Shown one piece after another: positions 8,375-17,777 of a stretch of DNA of 64,000 nt (position 1 is the first letter of the stretch; every line of letters begins with the position of its first letter). The stretch is from assembly GCF_002135335.1 (NCBI RefSeq), contig NZ_NEGC01000002.1, positions 1 to 64,000 on the forward strand. Direction: 5' to 3'. The position numbers and the translations under genes are program-made. This DNA is from Acinetobacter sp. ANC 4470. Its GTDB lineage: Bacteria; Pseudomonadota; Gammaproteobacteria; Pseudomonadales; Moraxellaceae. A model generated the notes under the pieces. That model was not told where the DNA came from and searched no databases. It saw only the letters and a list, made by a program, of their open reading frames with translations.

Positions 8375-11071
8375 TCAAATCTTTTCACCTTCAGGCATCG
8401 GGGCAATATAAGCGATCATCAACATCACAAAGCCCGCACCTAAAAATGAAACAACTCGAGTTAAAGTCCCAATATGGGACAAATCAAACAGTACCAATTT
8501 TAAGGTCACGACCACCAAAATACTGCCGCCCAAAATCCAGACTGAACGCAGTTGTTTGTGACTGGCTAAACTCATGGTCATAAATGCCAAACCAACCCAA
8601 AGTAAAGTTAAACTGAGTTGAACCGTGCCATCTTGCCACAAAGCCAGCTCATTAAATGGTGTGCCTAAATAAACATGTAATGCACGCAGCACAATATAAC
8701 TACTTAGCCAAAGCAAACTTAACACCATCAGCACTGCAACGATGCCTTTATCCAAACCTGATTTAACCTGTAAGGACAGCATCCACATAAATCCAATCAA
8801 CATGGCGATACTGACCAAATCAAATGGATTTAAAATCGGCAGTACATACGCTTGAAATGCCTGTTGAGTAAAGAGTTGTGAGCACAGCATCCAAGTCGCC
8901 ATTAAAAGCAAAGTGCTGCGTGCTTGCCAAAATACTTTCCAATCTAAATTATCCACTTGCCAATAACACCAAGCGCAGAACAACAAAGGGAAAATCACCA
9001 TACTCATATACGGCATGCTCGGAACCAAGCTTAAACTACTCATGGCGAGGCTAAGCAAAACTCCGAAACTTACCCACTCTTTTTCGGCTCGAACACCCAA
9101 CACGGGACGCAGCCACAAGGCAGTCAACATCAAAGCAGAGAGTACGAAAGCAATGCGATCAAAAGTCGATAACCAAACGATAATACCTTGCTTACTCTGA
9201 TCAAGCACAATAATAAAGGCCAAAATAAAGACTGGAATTAACCCGAGCCATTTCGGCAATAACCACGACCATGTGGCTTTGCAATACAACATGACTTCAT
9301 TCATCAGCAAATAGCATCCACTGACGATCAATAGGCAAATCACCAACTGACTCGCACTATCGATTTGATCAAGCAATAAAACAATGAACATCGTGGTGGC
9401 GGACAACATCTGTAAACAATGAAAAGCGATCGTGGCATGGCTCAATTGCTTGCGAAAAGAGGCGCGACTATTGGCAAGCAACACTACCGCAAAATAACTC
9501 AGACACAGTCCCCAATACATTTCACGTGGAAATTGACTCAGCTCCGCCAGATAATAAAAACTGGATAAGCCTGCAACGACCAATAACCCCATACCCAGAT
9601 AACGACTGACATTCGATTCCCGATACAAGGCATAAATAAAAATCATTAAACCTTCAACAGCCCAACCAATCACACTCCATTGCTCAGGTAACAGTATCGG
9701 CGGAATCAAAGCCAAGAAAATCAACATAAGGCTTAAATAGCTTTGCGAAATTAGTTGCGCCGCTTGATGACGTTTAGAAAGCTGATACAGCCCTGCATAA
9801 ACCACTGCAAAGGCTAAACTTGCACCTGCTTGCCAATACATTTCATCAAAATACATTAAATAAATAAAAATATAGCCCACAATAGGTGCGCCAAAAATAA
9901 GCGCAATATCTAAAGCAGGTTTAAGTTTAAATTGAGCTAGATCCGCTTTGGCAAGCAGTTGACTAAAGCGAAAACTCAGCCAAACAAAGATGGCGGTATG
10001 TGCCACAACCAGTGCTGTTAAAATCCTACGCTCTTCTGCTTCGCCCTGATAAAAAGCATAAGCTCCACCAACGATCACCGTGACAAGGAAGGCTATTTGA
10101 TTCAGAATTTTCCACGGACGTAATGTACTCAGTACAGCCACAGCAAGGTTAATCACTACATAATAAGCAATCAATTCAACCGCTGTCGCATTGCGAACAG
10201 GTAAAGTGAATGGTGCGATATAGGCAATGATCATGGCCATGAGTGCCAATTCAATCGATTGCTGCTTTAAGCTTAATGTGAGCATTACGCCCATAATGAC
10301 CGCAAAGCACAATGCTGCGATCCCTAAAGTCGAAATTACCCCATTGTAATAAGCAAAGAATAAGGTCAAAAATAATGCCGCTAAACCTAAACCTTCTAAA
10401 GCCAAAGCAAAACTGCGGTTTCTAGCCTGTAATCCATGCCCCAATGCAGTCACTGCACCACTTACACTTGCAACAATCGCCAGTTTCAACGCCAAACTCA
10501 ACTGCCAATGTTCGGTGGCAAAACGTAGCAATAACACGATGCCAATAATCAGTACCAAGATGGCAACTTTTAAAACAGGATTACCCTGAAATATCCATTG
10601 CCTGAACTGATCAACCAGACTGATCGAATTTGATGTCGCTGCTAATTCAGGTGGTTCTGTATAGGATATCTGTTCAATAGCAGCATAAGTCGTGGTTTGA
10701 ACTTGTTGTACTCGCATTTGGACTTGATTTAACAACCCTTCTAAACGCCGCAACCAGCGTAGAAAGAAAAAAATCCAAGCCGTAATCCCTGCACCGACAA
10801 CCAAACCCCAATCCATTGCCCCACCGACAAGCGCAATAATGGATGCAAGATAGAGCGGAACTTTTGAGGTTTCTTGCAATGAAATATGCGTCTCTGTCGC
10901 AATCTGGGTGGCTGGTGTTTGCAGCGTATCGACATACTGCATCACACTCATGACAAAGGCTAAGCCACACAAATAAGTAAATATCTGTAGTTTAAAAAAC
11001 CACGCCCCTACACCGACAATAATCAGTACCATCAGCCAAATCATCCGGATTTCGCTCTGCCCTTTGTGCAT
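8375..11071 (-). CDS. Very large multi-pass membrane protein, DUF2339 family
   Basis: 898-residue integral membrane protein made almost entirely of hydrophobic helices, on the order of 25. This is the pattern of DUF2339 proteins, which have no established function. A short soluble stretch around residues 110-160, including a proposed helical segment (LRRLEGLLNQVQMRVQQVQ), separates the first two helices from the rest. Aromatic and leucine content is high, with no catalytic motif I can name. It is monocistronic, divergent from polA, and its 3' end faces mscS across the GA-rich repeat. The family assignment is by architecture and length. Confidence 0.8.
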   Translation of the reverse strand: MHKGQSEIRMIWLMVLIIVGVGAWFFKLQIFTYLCGLAFVMSVMQYVDTLQTPATQIATETHISLQETSKVPLYLASIIALVGGAMDWGLVVGAGITAWIFFFLRWLRRLEGLLNQVQMRVQQVQTTTYAAIEQISYTEPPELAATSNSISLVDQFRQWIFQGNPVLKVAILVLIIGIVLLLRFATEHWQLSLALKLAIVASVSGAVTALGHGLQARNRSFALALEGLGLAALFLTLFFAYYNGVISTLGIAALCFAVIMGVMLTLSLKQQSIELALMAMIIAYIAPFTLPVRNATAVELIAYYVVINLAVAVLSTLRPWKILNQIAFLVTVIVGGAYAFYQGEAEERRILTALVVAHTAIFVWLSFRFSQLLAKADLAQFKLKPALDIALIFGAPIVGYIFIYLMYFDEMYWQAGASLAFAVVYAGLYQLSKRHQAAQLISQSYLSLMLIFLALIPPILLPEQWSVIGWAVEGLMIFIYALYRESNVSRYLGMGLLVVAGLSSFYYLAELSQFPREMYWGLCLSYFAVVLLANSRASFRKQLSHATIAFHCLQMLSATTMFIVLLLDQIDSASQLVICLLIVSGCYLLMNEVMLYCKATWSWLLPKWLGLIPVFILAFIIVLDQSKQGIIVWLSTFDRIAFVLSALMLTALWLRPVLGVRAEKEWVSFGVLLSLAMSSLSLVPSMPYMSMVIFPLLFCAWCYWQVDNLDWKVFWQARSTLLLMATWMLCSQLFTQQAFQAYVLPILNPFDLVSIAMLIGFMWMLSLQVKSGLDKGIVAVLMVLSLLWLSSYIVLRALHVYLGTPFNELALWQDGTVQLSLTLLWVGLAFMTMSLASHKQLRSVWILGGSILVVVTLKLVLFDLSHIGTLTRVVSFLGAGFVMLMIAYIAPMPEGEKI

Positions 11072-11233
11072 CTTGTCTTTCTCTGCATCCTGATGAATTG
11101 ATCATACAACAGCTCCAACTTTGATTTTTAAGCATTCATCAGATATTCGGTAACACGCATCTTGCATGATGTGCCTGTGATCAGCGGTAAAATCACGTAC
11201 AATAAGCTCGTTATTTGAATTAGGAATCTTGCA

Positions 11234-13999
11234 ATGCCACCATTTGTTTTGGTCGATGGCTCATATTTTTTATTTCGTGCGTACCATGCACTGCCACCAC
11301 TAACCACTTCTACGGGTTTACAGACCAACGCAATTCGTGGTGCGATTTCTGCAATTCAAAAATTGATGCGTCGTATTCAACCGACCCATATGGCAGTGAT
11401 TTTTGATACGCCAGAACCCACTTTCCGACATATCCTTTCACCGATTTACAAAGGTGATCGTCCAAGTATGCCTGAGGAACTTTCTCAACAGATTCCTTAT
11501 CTGCACAATCTGATTCGTGCTTTAGGCATTCCTTTGTACACCCTGCCGGGTGCTGAAGCCGATGACGTGATTGGAACACTGGCCAAACGTGCTGAAAAAG
11601 CAGGTCATCAAGTGCTCATTTCCACCGGCGACAAAGACATGGCGCAACTGGTCACCGACAAAGTGACTTTAGAAGACAGCTTTAAAGATAAGCCAATGGA
11701 TGTTAATGGGGTCTTTGAGAAATTCGGAGTTTGGCCGAATCAAATTATCGATTATTTAACTCTGATGGGTGATGCTTCCGATGGGATTCGAGGCGTACCC
11801 GGTGTAGGCGCAAAAACGGCTGCTAAACTTTTGACCGAATATGGTTCCATCGGTGGAATTTTAGAAAATGTCGATCAAATTAAAGGTAAAGTTGGTCAAA
11901 ATATTAAAGACAATGTTGAAGGTATTACCCTCGATCATCAACTTGCCAGTATTGTGATTGACCTAGATTTAAATCTCACTTATGACGATTTAAAACTGGT
12001 TGATCCCAATGTTGAAGCCTTACGTCAGCTTTATACCGAACTTGAATTTCGTAACCAATTACAGTCTTTAGACCATCCAAATAATCCAAATAGTTCGGTC
12101 TACAAGCAAACATCAAAAGTGATTGAAAAATCTGCACGTAAAGAAGAAACTATTGAAACTGAAGATCAAGCTGACATGACCAGTGTCGATGATCAATTGG
12201 GACAAGCGACTTACCATACCGTTTTAAGCCAAGCAGACTGGGATAAACTTTTTCAGCGTTTTAGCAGTGAAAAACGTTTTGCATTTGACACTGAAACCAC
12301 CAGTTTGGATTATCGTATTGCTGAAATGGTCGGTTTTTCGGTAGCATTTGATGCCCATGATGCCTATTACATTCCCCTTGCCCATGACTATGAAGGCGCT
12401 CCCGAACAACTCAACCGTGAAACGGTTCTCGCGCAAATCAAACCGATTTTAGAAGATGCTGCCGTTGAAAAAATTGGCCATCATTTAAAATATGATGCAC
12501 ATATCTTGCAGAATCATGGGATTGAATTACAAGGTTGGTATTTCGACACCATGCTTGCCTCTTACGTTCTCAACTCTGTGGCAACGCGTCACGGCATGGA
12601 TGATGTTGCACGTTTATATTTAAGTCATTTGACCACCACCTTTGAACAAGTAGCGGGCAAAGGCGTGAAACAAAAAACCTTTAATCAAATTGAGATTGAA
12701 ATCGCTGCGCATTATGCTGCTGAAGATGCGCATGTGACTTATCGCTTATATGAAGTATTGTCGAAAAAATTAAAAACCGTACCTGAACTCGACAATATTT
12801 TGCATAATATTGAAATGCCTGTTGCCCGTGTTCTAACCATTATGGAAGAAAATGGCATTGAGCTTGATCTAAAATTCCTCGATCAATTAGGGGTAGATTT
12901 TGCAAATGCCATTCAAAATTTAGAAAATCAAATTACCGAATTGGCAGGACAAAGTTTTAATGTCAGCTCGCCAAAACAAGTCGGTGAGATCCTGTTTGAT
13001 AAGCTAGGATTAAAAGGCGGCAAGAAAACTGCCACTGGACAATACAGCACCAGTGAAAGTATTTTAGAAAAAATTGATCACCCCATTACCGCGTTAATTT
13101 TGGAATACCGCGGTCTTTCAAAACTTAAAAACACCTATACGGATGGTCTACAAAAACAGGCCAACAATGACAGTGGCCGTGTCCATACCAGTTATCATCA
13201 AGCACTTACAGCAACTGGTCGCTTATCATCGACCGATCCAAACTTACAAAACATTCCTGTCCGTGAAGAAATTGGCCGTCAAATTCGTAAGGCTTTTGTT
13301 GCACCTAAAGGTCGTGTGCTGCTTGCAGCCGATTATTCACAAATCGAACTGCGTTTAATGGCGCATTTTTCTCAAGATGATGCTTTAGTGCATGCCTTTA
13401 ATCATGGACAAGATGTGCATCGTCGTACAGCCGCTGAAGTTTTAGGCATTGAACTTGAAGATGTAACACATGACCAACGCCGTCAAGCTAAAGCTGTCAA
13501 TTTTGGTCTGTTATATGGTATGTCTGAGTTTGGTTTGATTCGTCAGTTGGGCTTTACCCGTCAAGAATCGCAGGACTATATCAAACAATATTTCCATCGT
13601 TATCCGGGCATTTATGAGTATATGCAACGCACTCGTCAAGTGGCTTTGGAACAAGGTTTTGTCGAAACGATTTCAGGTCGCCGTTTATACACCCCTGATA
13701 TTGATGCACGCAATATGATGATCCGTAAAGGTGCTGAACGTGCGGCAATCAATGCCCCACTACAAGGAAGTGCTGCTGACATTATTAAAATGGCGATGAT
13801 TGAAGTCGATAAAATATTACCGAAAGATCAAGCGAAAATGTTATTACAGGTACACGATGAATTGGTATTTGAAGTCGATGCCGATATTGCTGATGAACTG
13901 GCAACTAAATTGGCTGAAGTGATGCAATCGGTGGTAAAACTTTCAGTTCCGCTGATTGTTGAAGTTGGAAAAGGTATGAATTGGGATGAGGCGCATTAA
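11234..13999 (+). CDS. polA: DNA polymerase I
   Basis: Repair and Okazaki-fragment-maturation polymerase, 921 residues, close to E. coli Pol I (928). The 5'-3' exonuclease domain opens with FVLVDGSYFLFRAYHALPPL and has the helix-hairpin-helix GVPGVGAKTAAKLL. The 3'-5' proofreading domain is intact, with catalytic D352 and E354 in FDTETTSLD and the later YAAEDAHVTYRLY. The polymerase domain has motif A (LLAADYSQIELRLMAH), motif B (RRQAKAVNFGLLYGMSEFGL) and motif C (QVHDELVFEV). An AGGAAT ribosome-binding site lies about 7 nt before the ATG. It ends in a shared bidirectional terminator. Confidence 0.99.
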   Translation: MPPFVLVDGSYFLFRAYHALPPLTTSTGLQTNAIRGAISAIQKLMRRIQPTHMAVIFDTPEPTFRHILSPIYKGDRPSMPEELSQQIPYLHNLIRALGIPLYTLPGAEADDVIGTLAKRAEKAGHQVLISTGDKDMAQLVTDKVTLEDSFKDKPMDVNGVFEKFGVWPNQIIDYLTLMGDASDGIRGVPGVGAKTAAKLLTEYGSIGGILENVDQIKGKVGQNIKDNVEGITLDHQLASIVIDLDLNLTYDDLKLVDPNVEALRQLYTELEFRNQLQSLDHPNNPNSSVYKQTSKVIEKSARKEETIETEDQADMTSVDDQLGQATYHTVLSQADWDKLFQRFSSEKRFAFDTETTSLDYRIAEMVGFSVAFDAHDAYYIPLAHDYEGAPEQLNRETVLAQIKPILEDAAVEKIGHHLKYDAHILQNHGIELQGWYFDTMLASYVLNSVATRHGMDDVARLYLSHLTTTFEQVAGKGVKQKTFNQIEIEIAAHYAAEDAHVTYRLYEVLSKKLKTVPELDNILHNIEMPVARVLTIMEENGIELDLKFLDQLGVDFANAIQNLENQITELAGQSFNVSSPKQVGEILFDKLGLKGGKKTATGQYSTSESILEKIDHPITALILEYRGLSKLKNTYTDGLQKQANNDSGRVHTSYHQALTATGRLSSTDPNLQNIPVREEIGRQIRKAFVAPKGRVLLAADYSQIELRLMAHFSQDDALVHAFNHGQDVHRRTAAEVLGIELEDVTHDQRRQAKAVNFGLLYGMSEFGLIRQLGFTRQESQDYIKQYFHRYPGIYEYMQRTRQVALEQGFVETISGRRLYTPDIDARNMMIRKGAERAAINAPLQGSAADIIKMAMIEVDKILPKDQAKMLLQVHDELVFEVDADIADELATKLAEVMQSVVKLSVPLIVEVGKGMNWDEAH

Positions 14000-14030
14000 A
14001 AGCACCTTTTTTGACTTTTCTTTAAAATAG

Positions 14031-14104
14031 GGACAGTTCCTTCCTTCTTTTAGGCGGTGAGGAATATATTCTGAAGATTCTCACCTCCTATAAGGAGAGG
14101 GAGT
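14031..14104. repeat. GA-rich intergenic repeat, degenerate copy D
   Basis: The stretch between the polA stop and the terminator contains GGGACAGTTCC, an internal imperfect inverted pair (GGTGAGGAAT with ATTCTCACC) and an ending CTCCTATAAGGAGAGGGAG. It resembles the three better copies but is diverged, so membership is tentative. Confidence 0.4.
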
Positions 14105-14110
14105 TTCATC

Positions 14111-14154
14111 TAAGCAATAAAAAAGGACTCAATAGAGTCCTTTTTTATTGCTTA
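14111..14154. terminator. Bidirectional terminator between polA and yggT
   Basis: A perfect 20-bp stem: TAAGCAATAAAAAAGGACTC at 14111-14130 and its reverse complement at 14135-14154, around the 4-nt loop AATA. A and T runs flank the GGACTC core on both strands, so it should terminate both convergent genes. Confidence 0.9.
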
Positions 14155-14158
14155 GAGT

Positions 14159-14728
14159 TTAAAGCCCTGTCAGAAGTGCAATCGCCACTTCATTCATGAT
14201 AATTTCAGCAACATACAAAGCTAAAAATGCAACAATTGGAGATAAATCAATCATACCCATATTTGGCAAAATACGACGAAACGGTGCCAGTAATGGTTCC
14301 GCAAGCTCTTGAATTACTTCGATATAAGGCGATCGAGTTTGGGTAAACATCACGACCCAACTTAAAATAATCGTCGCAAAAATCAAATACCGACAGAAGC
14401 GAATCAAGTCTTGGATCATGGTGACAAACGTTAAAATCAGCAAATGTACAGGACTATTCGGCATAGCACCTGACAAATACATGACACCAAAAATTTTAAG
14501 TAAATATAAAACCAACAGCAAAGCCAAAGCCGCTAAATTGACACGACCTTTTGCTACCGTTGGAAAAATACGACCAAAGACATCCACTATTTTCGTTGCT
14601 TTAACCGTAGACATCACTACTGGGTTATAAGCATTTATCCCTGCCAACTGCATGAGAAAACGAAAGAATACGAGCAAAATCGCTACGTTAATGATAATGC
14701 CAAAAATCAGCGCAGAGTTTGCACCCAT
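14159..14728 (-). CDS. YggT family membrane protein
   Basis: 189-residue membrane protein with two YGGT repeats and about four to five helices. The second repeat shows the family pattern in FCRYLIFATIILSWVVMF and ELAEPLLAPFRRILPNMGMIDLSPIVAFLALYVAEI. YggT proteins have been linked to osmotic stress and ion uptake, but the biochemical role is unsettled. It sits 27 bp downstream of proC on the same strand, a pairing conserved widely in bacteria, so the two are probably one transcription unit. Transcription ends at the strong palindromic terminator just beyond its stop. Confidence 0.93.
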   Translation of the reverse strand: MGANSALIFGIIINVAILLVFFRFLMQLAGINAYNPVVMSTVKATKIVDVFGRIFPTVAKGRVNLAALALLLVLYLLKIFGVMYLSGAMPNSPVHLLILTFVTMIQDLIRFCRYLIFATIILSWVVMFTQTRSPYIEVIQELAEPLLAPFRRILPNMGMIDLSPIVAFLALYVAEIIMNEVAIALLTGL

Positions 14729-14755
14729 ACTGGAACTTTCCTAAATAAAAACGAG

Positions 14756-15586
14756 TTATTTGCTACTTTCACTTAGCTCTTGAGCAAGTTCTTGGCTGCG
14801 CTTTTGTGCTGCAGCCAAAGCAGCCTGAATATTTTGAGAAATTTGTGCACGATCAAAAACTTCAAGTGCAGCTTGAGTAGTACCATTTGGTGAAGTTACA
14901 TTTTTACGTAATTCCGCAGGTGTATTTGCACTGGTAATCGCCATTTGTGCAGCACCTAAGGCCGTTTGTAAAGTCAGCGCTGTCGCTACTTTTTCATCCA
15001 GACCTAAGTTTTTACCTGCACGAATCATGCTTTCCATCATATAGAAGAAATATGCAGGACCAGAACCAGATACGGCCGTAACTGCATCAATCTGTGCTTC
15101 TGAATTTACCCAAAGGGTTAAACCTGTTGCAGCTAGAACTTGGCTTGCAAGCTCACGGTCTTTTGTGTCAACCGCTTCAGTCGCATACAGACCATGTGCG
15201 CCTGTTTGCACCAAAGCAGGTGTATTCGGCATCACACGAACAATTCGATCTGTTGCTAAAAGCGTTGCAATGGTTGCAATTTCAGCACCAGCAACAATCG
15301 ACATGACCAATTTGCCTTCAAACAAACCTTTGAGTGGTTTTAATACACTGGCCAATACCTGTGGTTTCACCGCAAAAAGGACGATATCGGCATCACGAAT
15401 GGCAGCAATATTATCATCGGTCACACAGACATCTTTTTCTTGTAATAAAAGACGTACTTTTTCGACCGGATCAGAAACTGTAATACGTGTTGGAGGCAAA
15501 CCACGTGAAATTAACCCGCCAATTAAGGCTTGAGCCATATTACCGCCACCAATAAAACAAATATTACAATTTAAAGCTGCACTCAT
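14756..15586 (-). CDS. proC: Pyrroline-5-carboxylate reductase
   Basis: Last step of proline synthesis: NAD(P)H-dependent reduction of 1-pyrroline-5-carboxylate to proline in the cytoplasm. The 276-residue protein has the N-terminal Rossmann fold (CFIGGGNMAQALIGG, glycines at 13-15) and the C-terminal dimerisation domain with signature residues in AVSGSGPAYFFYMMESM and LRKNVTSPNGTTQAALE. The earlier-step gene proA lies at 44932, far away. It starts 28 bp after the tilS stop on the same strand and is followed by yggT. Confidence 0.97.
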   Translation of the reverse strand: MSAALNCNICFIGGGNMAQALIGGLISRGLPPTRITVSDPVEKVRLLLQEKDVCVTDDNIAAIRDADIVLFAVKPQVLASVLKPLKGLFEGKLVMSIVAGAEIATIATLLATDRIVRVMPNTPALVQTGAHGLYATEAVDTKDRELASQVLAATGLTLWVNSEAQIDAVTAVSGSGPAYFFYMMESMIRAGKNLGLDEKVATALTLQTALGAAQMAITSANTPAELRKNVTSPNGTTQAALEVFDRAQISQNIQAALAAAQKRSQELAQELSESSK

Positions 15587-15614
15587 AAATCATACTCGAC
15601 GTAGAATTTTTTAA

Positions 15615-16964
15615 CTAAGAGATCAAATTTGGTTGCCAACCACCGACTTCACAATATTCAGATTGAGCCAACCAAAACCCTTGTGGCGTAAAAACACCAA
15701 GCATAACATTATCTATGCTTAATATTTGAATTGTATGACGCTGCCAAGGAAAAATTTGTGCTTCTTGAATAGCTTTTTTTAATGGCCAACTCCCCACTCG
15801 TCCATGTAAATAAATTTTTTCTCCACCTTGGCGCAGCACCAAACTTAATGTTTTACCCAATAAGGATGCTGATAATCCTATTTTGTTAGGTTCAGCAAGA
15901 TACTGCCCTGAAAGAACTTTAATATTTTGATTTAATTGTACTTGAATCGTTACAACTAAAGTATCCGATTGATTTTTCTCAGCAAGATATTCATCCAAAC
16001 TTAAACGAAAAAGTTTTTGCTGATAACGCAGATAATAATGTTGATTCCAATGCAAAGCCGCTTGCGCATCCAACTTGGACTCAATCACTTCATACCGCAA
16101 GCGTTCAACCATTCCAAAATTAGGTCGATAAGTCTCCTGCCCTTTCATCCATGCAGATAAAAGCTGTCTTTGACGAGCGGTAGATAATTGAGACAATTTT
16201 TTTAAATCAAGTTCAGCTACTGTTCCGCAAAATGCTAAATCTTGCTGCAAAACATCTTGCAGAATTTCATCTGCATCTTGCATTAAATAACTGGTACGAC
16301 CTAAGGCTTGTTGCATTTTCGGATAGCGATTTTGTAGCATTGGCCACAATTCATGACGACACCATGCCCGATCATAATCGGTATTCAAATTACTTGGATC
16401 TTCAATATTTTGCACATCTAACTGTGCTGACCATTGGCAAATCTGCTCACGAGAAGTATTTAAGAGCGGTCGCCAAAGAGTAAATTGCTCTCGAATATCC
16501 ACTTTTTTCATAGCAGATAAACCCTGTACCCCTGTACCAGAAAGTAAACGCAAGATTAACGTTTCCGCTTGATCTTGCTGATGATGGGCTAAAACTAAAA
16601 TTTCATTGGGTTTTAAATGCTTTAGATAGGCTTGATAACGTGCTTCACGGGCTTGTTGTTCTAGATTTCCAGACTGCACATTTACCGCTTCCACAATGCA
16701 AGGAATATTCAACGCAGCACATTGATCAGAGACGAATGCACCCCAACTGGCACTGAGCGTTTGTAATTGATGGTCGATATATATGGCACGGATTTTTTCA
16801 GGGTATAAATAAGACATCAGATGCAGCAGCAACATGGAATCCATGCCACCACTACATCCAATTAAAAAGCAGGTATTTTCAGGAAACTGTTGTTCCTGTT
16901 TTAAGACATCAGACCTAAATTGTCGCTGCCAAACTTCATTAAACGCTGGTAACGTGCTTCGCAT
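15615..16964 (-). CDS. tilS: tRNA(Ile)-lysidine synthase
   Basis: Makes lysidine at C34 of the CAU-anticodon tRNA(Ile) so that it reads AUA, an essential reaction using ATP and lysine. The 449-residue protein has the N-terminal PP-loop ATPase motif CSGGMDS (37-43) and a central substrate-binding region. Its C-terminal TilS domain includes [33 protein letters not shown]. The ATG lies 64 nt inside the end of accA. No ATG, GTG or TTG codon exists in frame between the accA stop and the PP-loop, so this overlap must be real. The tight overlap implies translational coupling with accA. Confidence 0.95.
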   Translation of the reverse strand: MRSTLPAFNEVWQRQFRSDVLKQEQQFPENTCFLIGCSGGMDSMLLLHLMSYLYPEKIRAIYIDHQLQTLSASWGAFVSDQCAALNIPCIVEAVNVQSGNLEQQAREARYQAYLKHLKPNEILVLAHHQQDQAETLILRLLSGTGVQGLSAMKKVDIREQFTLWRPLLNTSREQICQWSAQLDVQNIEDPSNLNTDYDRAWCRHELWPMLQNRYPKMQQALGRTSYLMQDADEILQDVLQQDLAFCGTVAELDLKKLSQLSTARQRQLLSAWMKGQETYRPNFGMVERLRYEVIESKLDAQAALHWNQHYYLRYQQKLFRLSLDEYLAEKNQSDTLVVTIQVQLNQNIKVLSGQYLAEPNKIGLSASLLGKTLSLVLRQGGEKIYLHGRVGSWPLKKAIQEAQIFPWQRHTIQILSIDNVMLGVFTPQGFWLAQSEYCEVGGWQPNLIS

Positions 16965-17725
16965 CGTTCATTCGCTTCCATTGGTTGCAATTCTTCTAAA
17001 GCTTGCTGTAAAACCTCTTTAAGTGCTTGCATGACTTGTTCAGGTTGCAAATGTGCACCTGCACCTTCATCAACTACATATTCCACAATACCCATTTTTT
17101 TGAGTTTTTCAGCAGTCAATGCTAATGCTTCACTGGCTTGTTCAGCTTTTTCAGCTGTTTTCCAAAGAATAGAAGCACAGCCTTCAGGTGAAATTACAGA
17201 ATAAATGCTGTGAGACAACATAATCACGCGATCTGCGACACCAATACCGAGTGCACCACCTGAGCCCCCTTCACCAAGTACCGTTGCAATCACAGGTACT
17301 TTTAAACTTGAAAGTTGTGCAAGACTGGTCGCAATCGCTTCGGCTTGACCACGTTCTTCTGCACCTACACCTGGATATGCACCCATCGTATCAATAAAAG
17401 TAAACACAGGTAGATTAAATCGTTCTGCCATATCCAGTAAACGCTGCGATTTACGGTAGCCTTCTGGATTACTCATCCCGAAGTTATGTTGCAATTTTTC
17501 ACGCGTACTACGACCGCGGTGTTGTCCAACAATCATGACTGGCTGACCATTAAAACGTGCCAAGCCACCGATCATTGCACCATCATCACCAAACACCCGA
17601 TCTCCATGTAAAGCATCGAATTCAGTGAAGATTTCACCAACATAATCCAAAAATTGCGGACGTTCAGGATGACGTGCAATTTGAACCGTTGTCCATGCTT
17701 TAGATTGAGCAGCTTTATTTTTCAT
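16901..17725 (-). CDS. accA: Acetyl-CoA carboxylase carboxyltransferase subunit alpha
   Basis: Alpha subunit of the carboxyltransferase that moves CO2 from biotin to acetyl-CoA, giving malonyl-CoA for fatty acid synthesis. 274 residues, shorter than the 319 of E. coli because the N-terminal arm is reduced. The oxyanion-hole and acyl-CoA site are visible in [29 protein letters not shown] and [19 protein letters not shown], followed by [19 protein letters not shown] and the [12 protein letters not shown] segment. The partner accD is not in this window. Its 3' end overlaps tilS by 64 nt. Confidence 0.97.
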   Translation of the reverse strand: MKNKAAQSKAWTTVQIARHPERPQFLDYVGEIFTEFDALHGDRVFGDDGAMIGGLARFNGQPVMIVGQHRGRSTREKLQHNFGMSNPEGYRKSQRLLDMAERFNLPVFTFIDTMGAYPGVGAEERGQAEAIATSLAQLSSLKVPVIATVLGEGGSGGALGIGVADRVIMLSHSIYSVISPEGCASILWKTAEKAEQASEALALTAEKLKKMGIVEYVVDEGAGAHLQPEQVMQALKEVLQQALEELQPMEANERCEARYQRLMKFGSDNLGLMS

Positions 17726-17748
17726 AGGTCAACCATTCCCTAAATTAA

Positions 17749-17777
17749 CAATCACTTGTTAACCAATCACTTGTTAA
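17749..17777. repeat. Two-copy 15-bp direct repeat between ppx and accA
   Basis: CAATCACTTGTTAAC occurs at 17749-17763 and again, 14 of 15 bases, at 17764-17777. It overlaps the ppx stop codon on the minus strand. This is the scar of a small tandem duplication; no regulatory role is evident. Confidence 0.6.
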
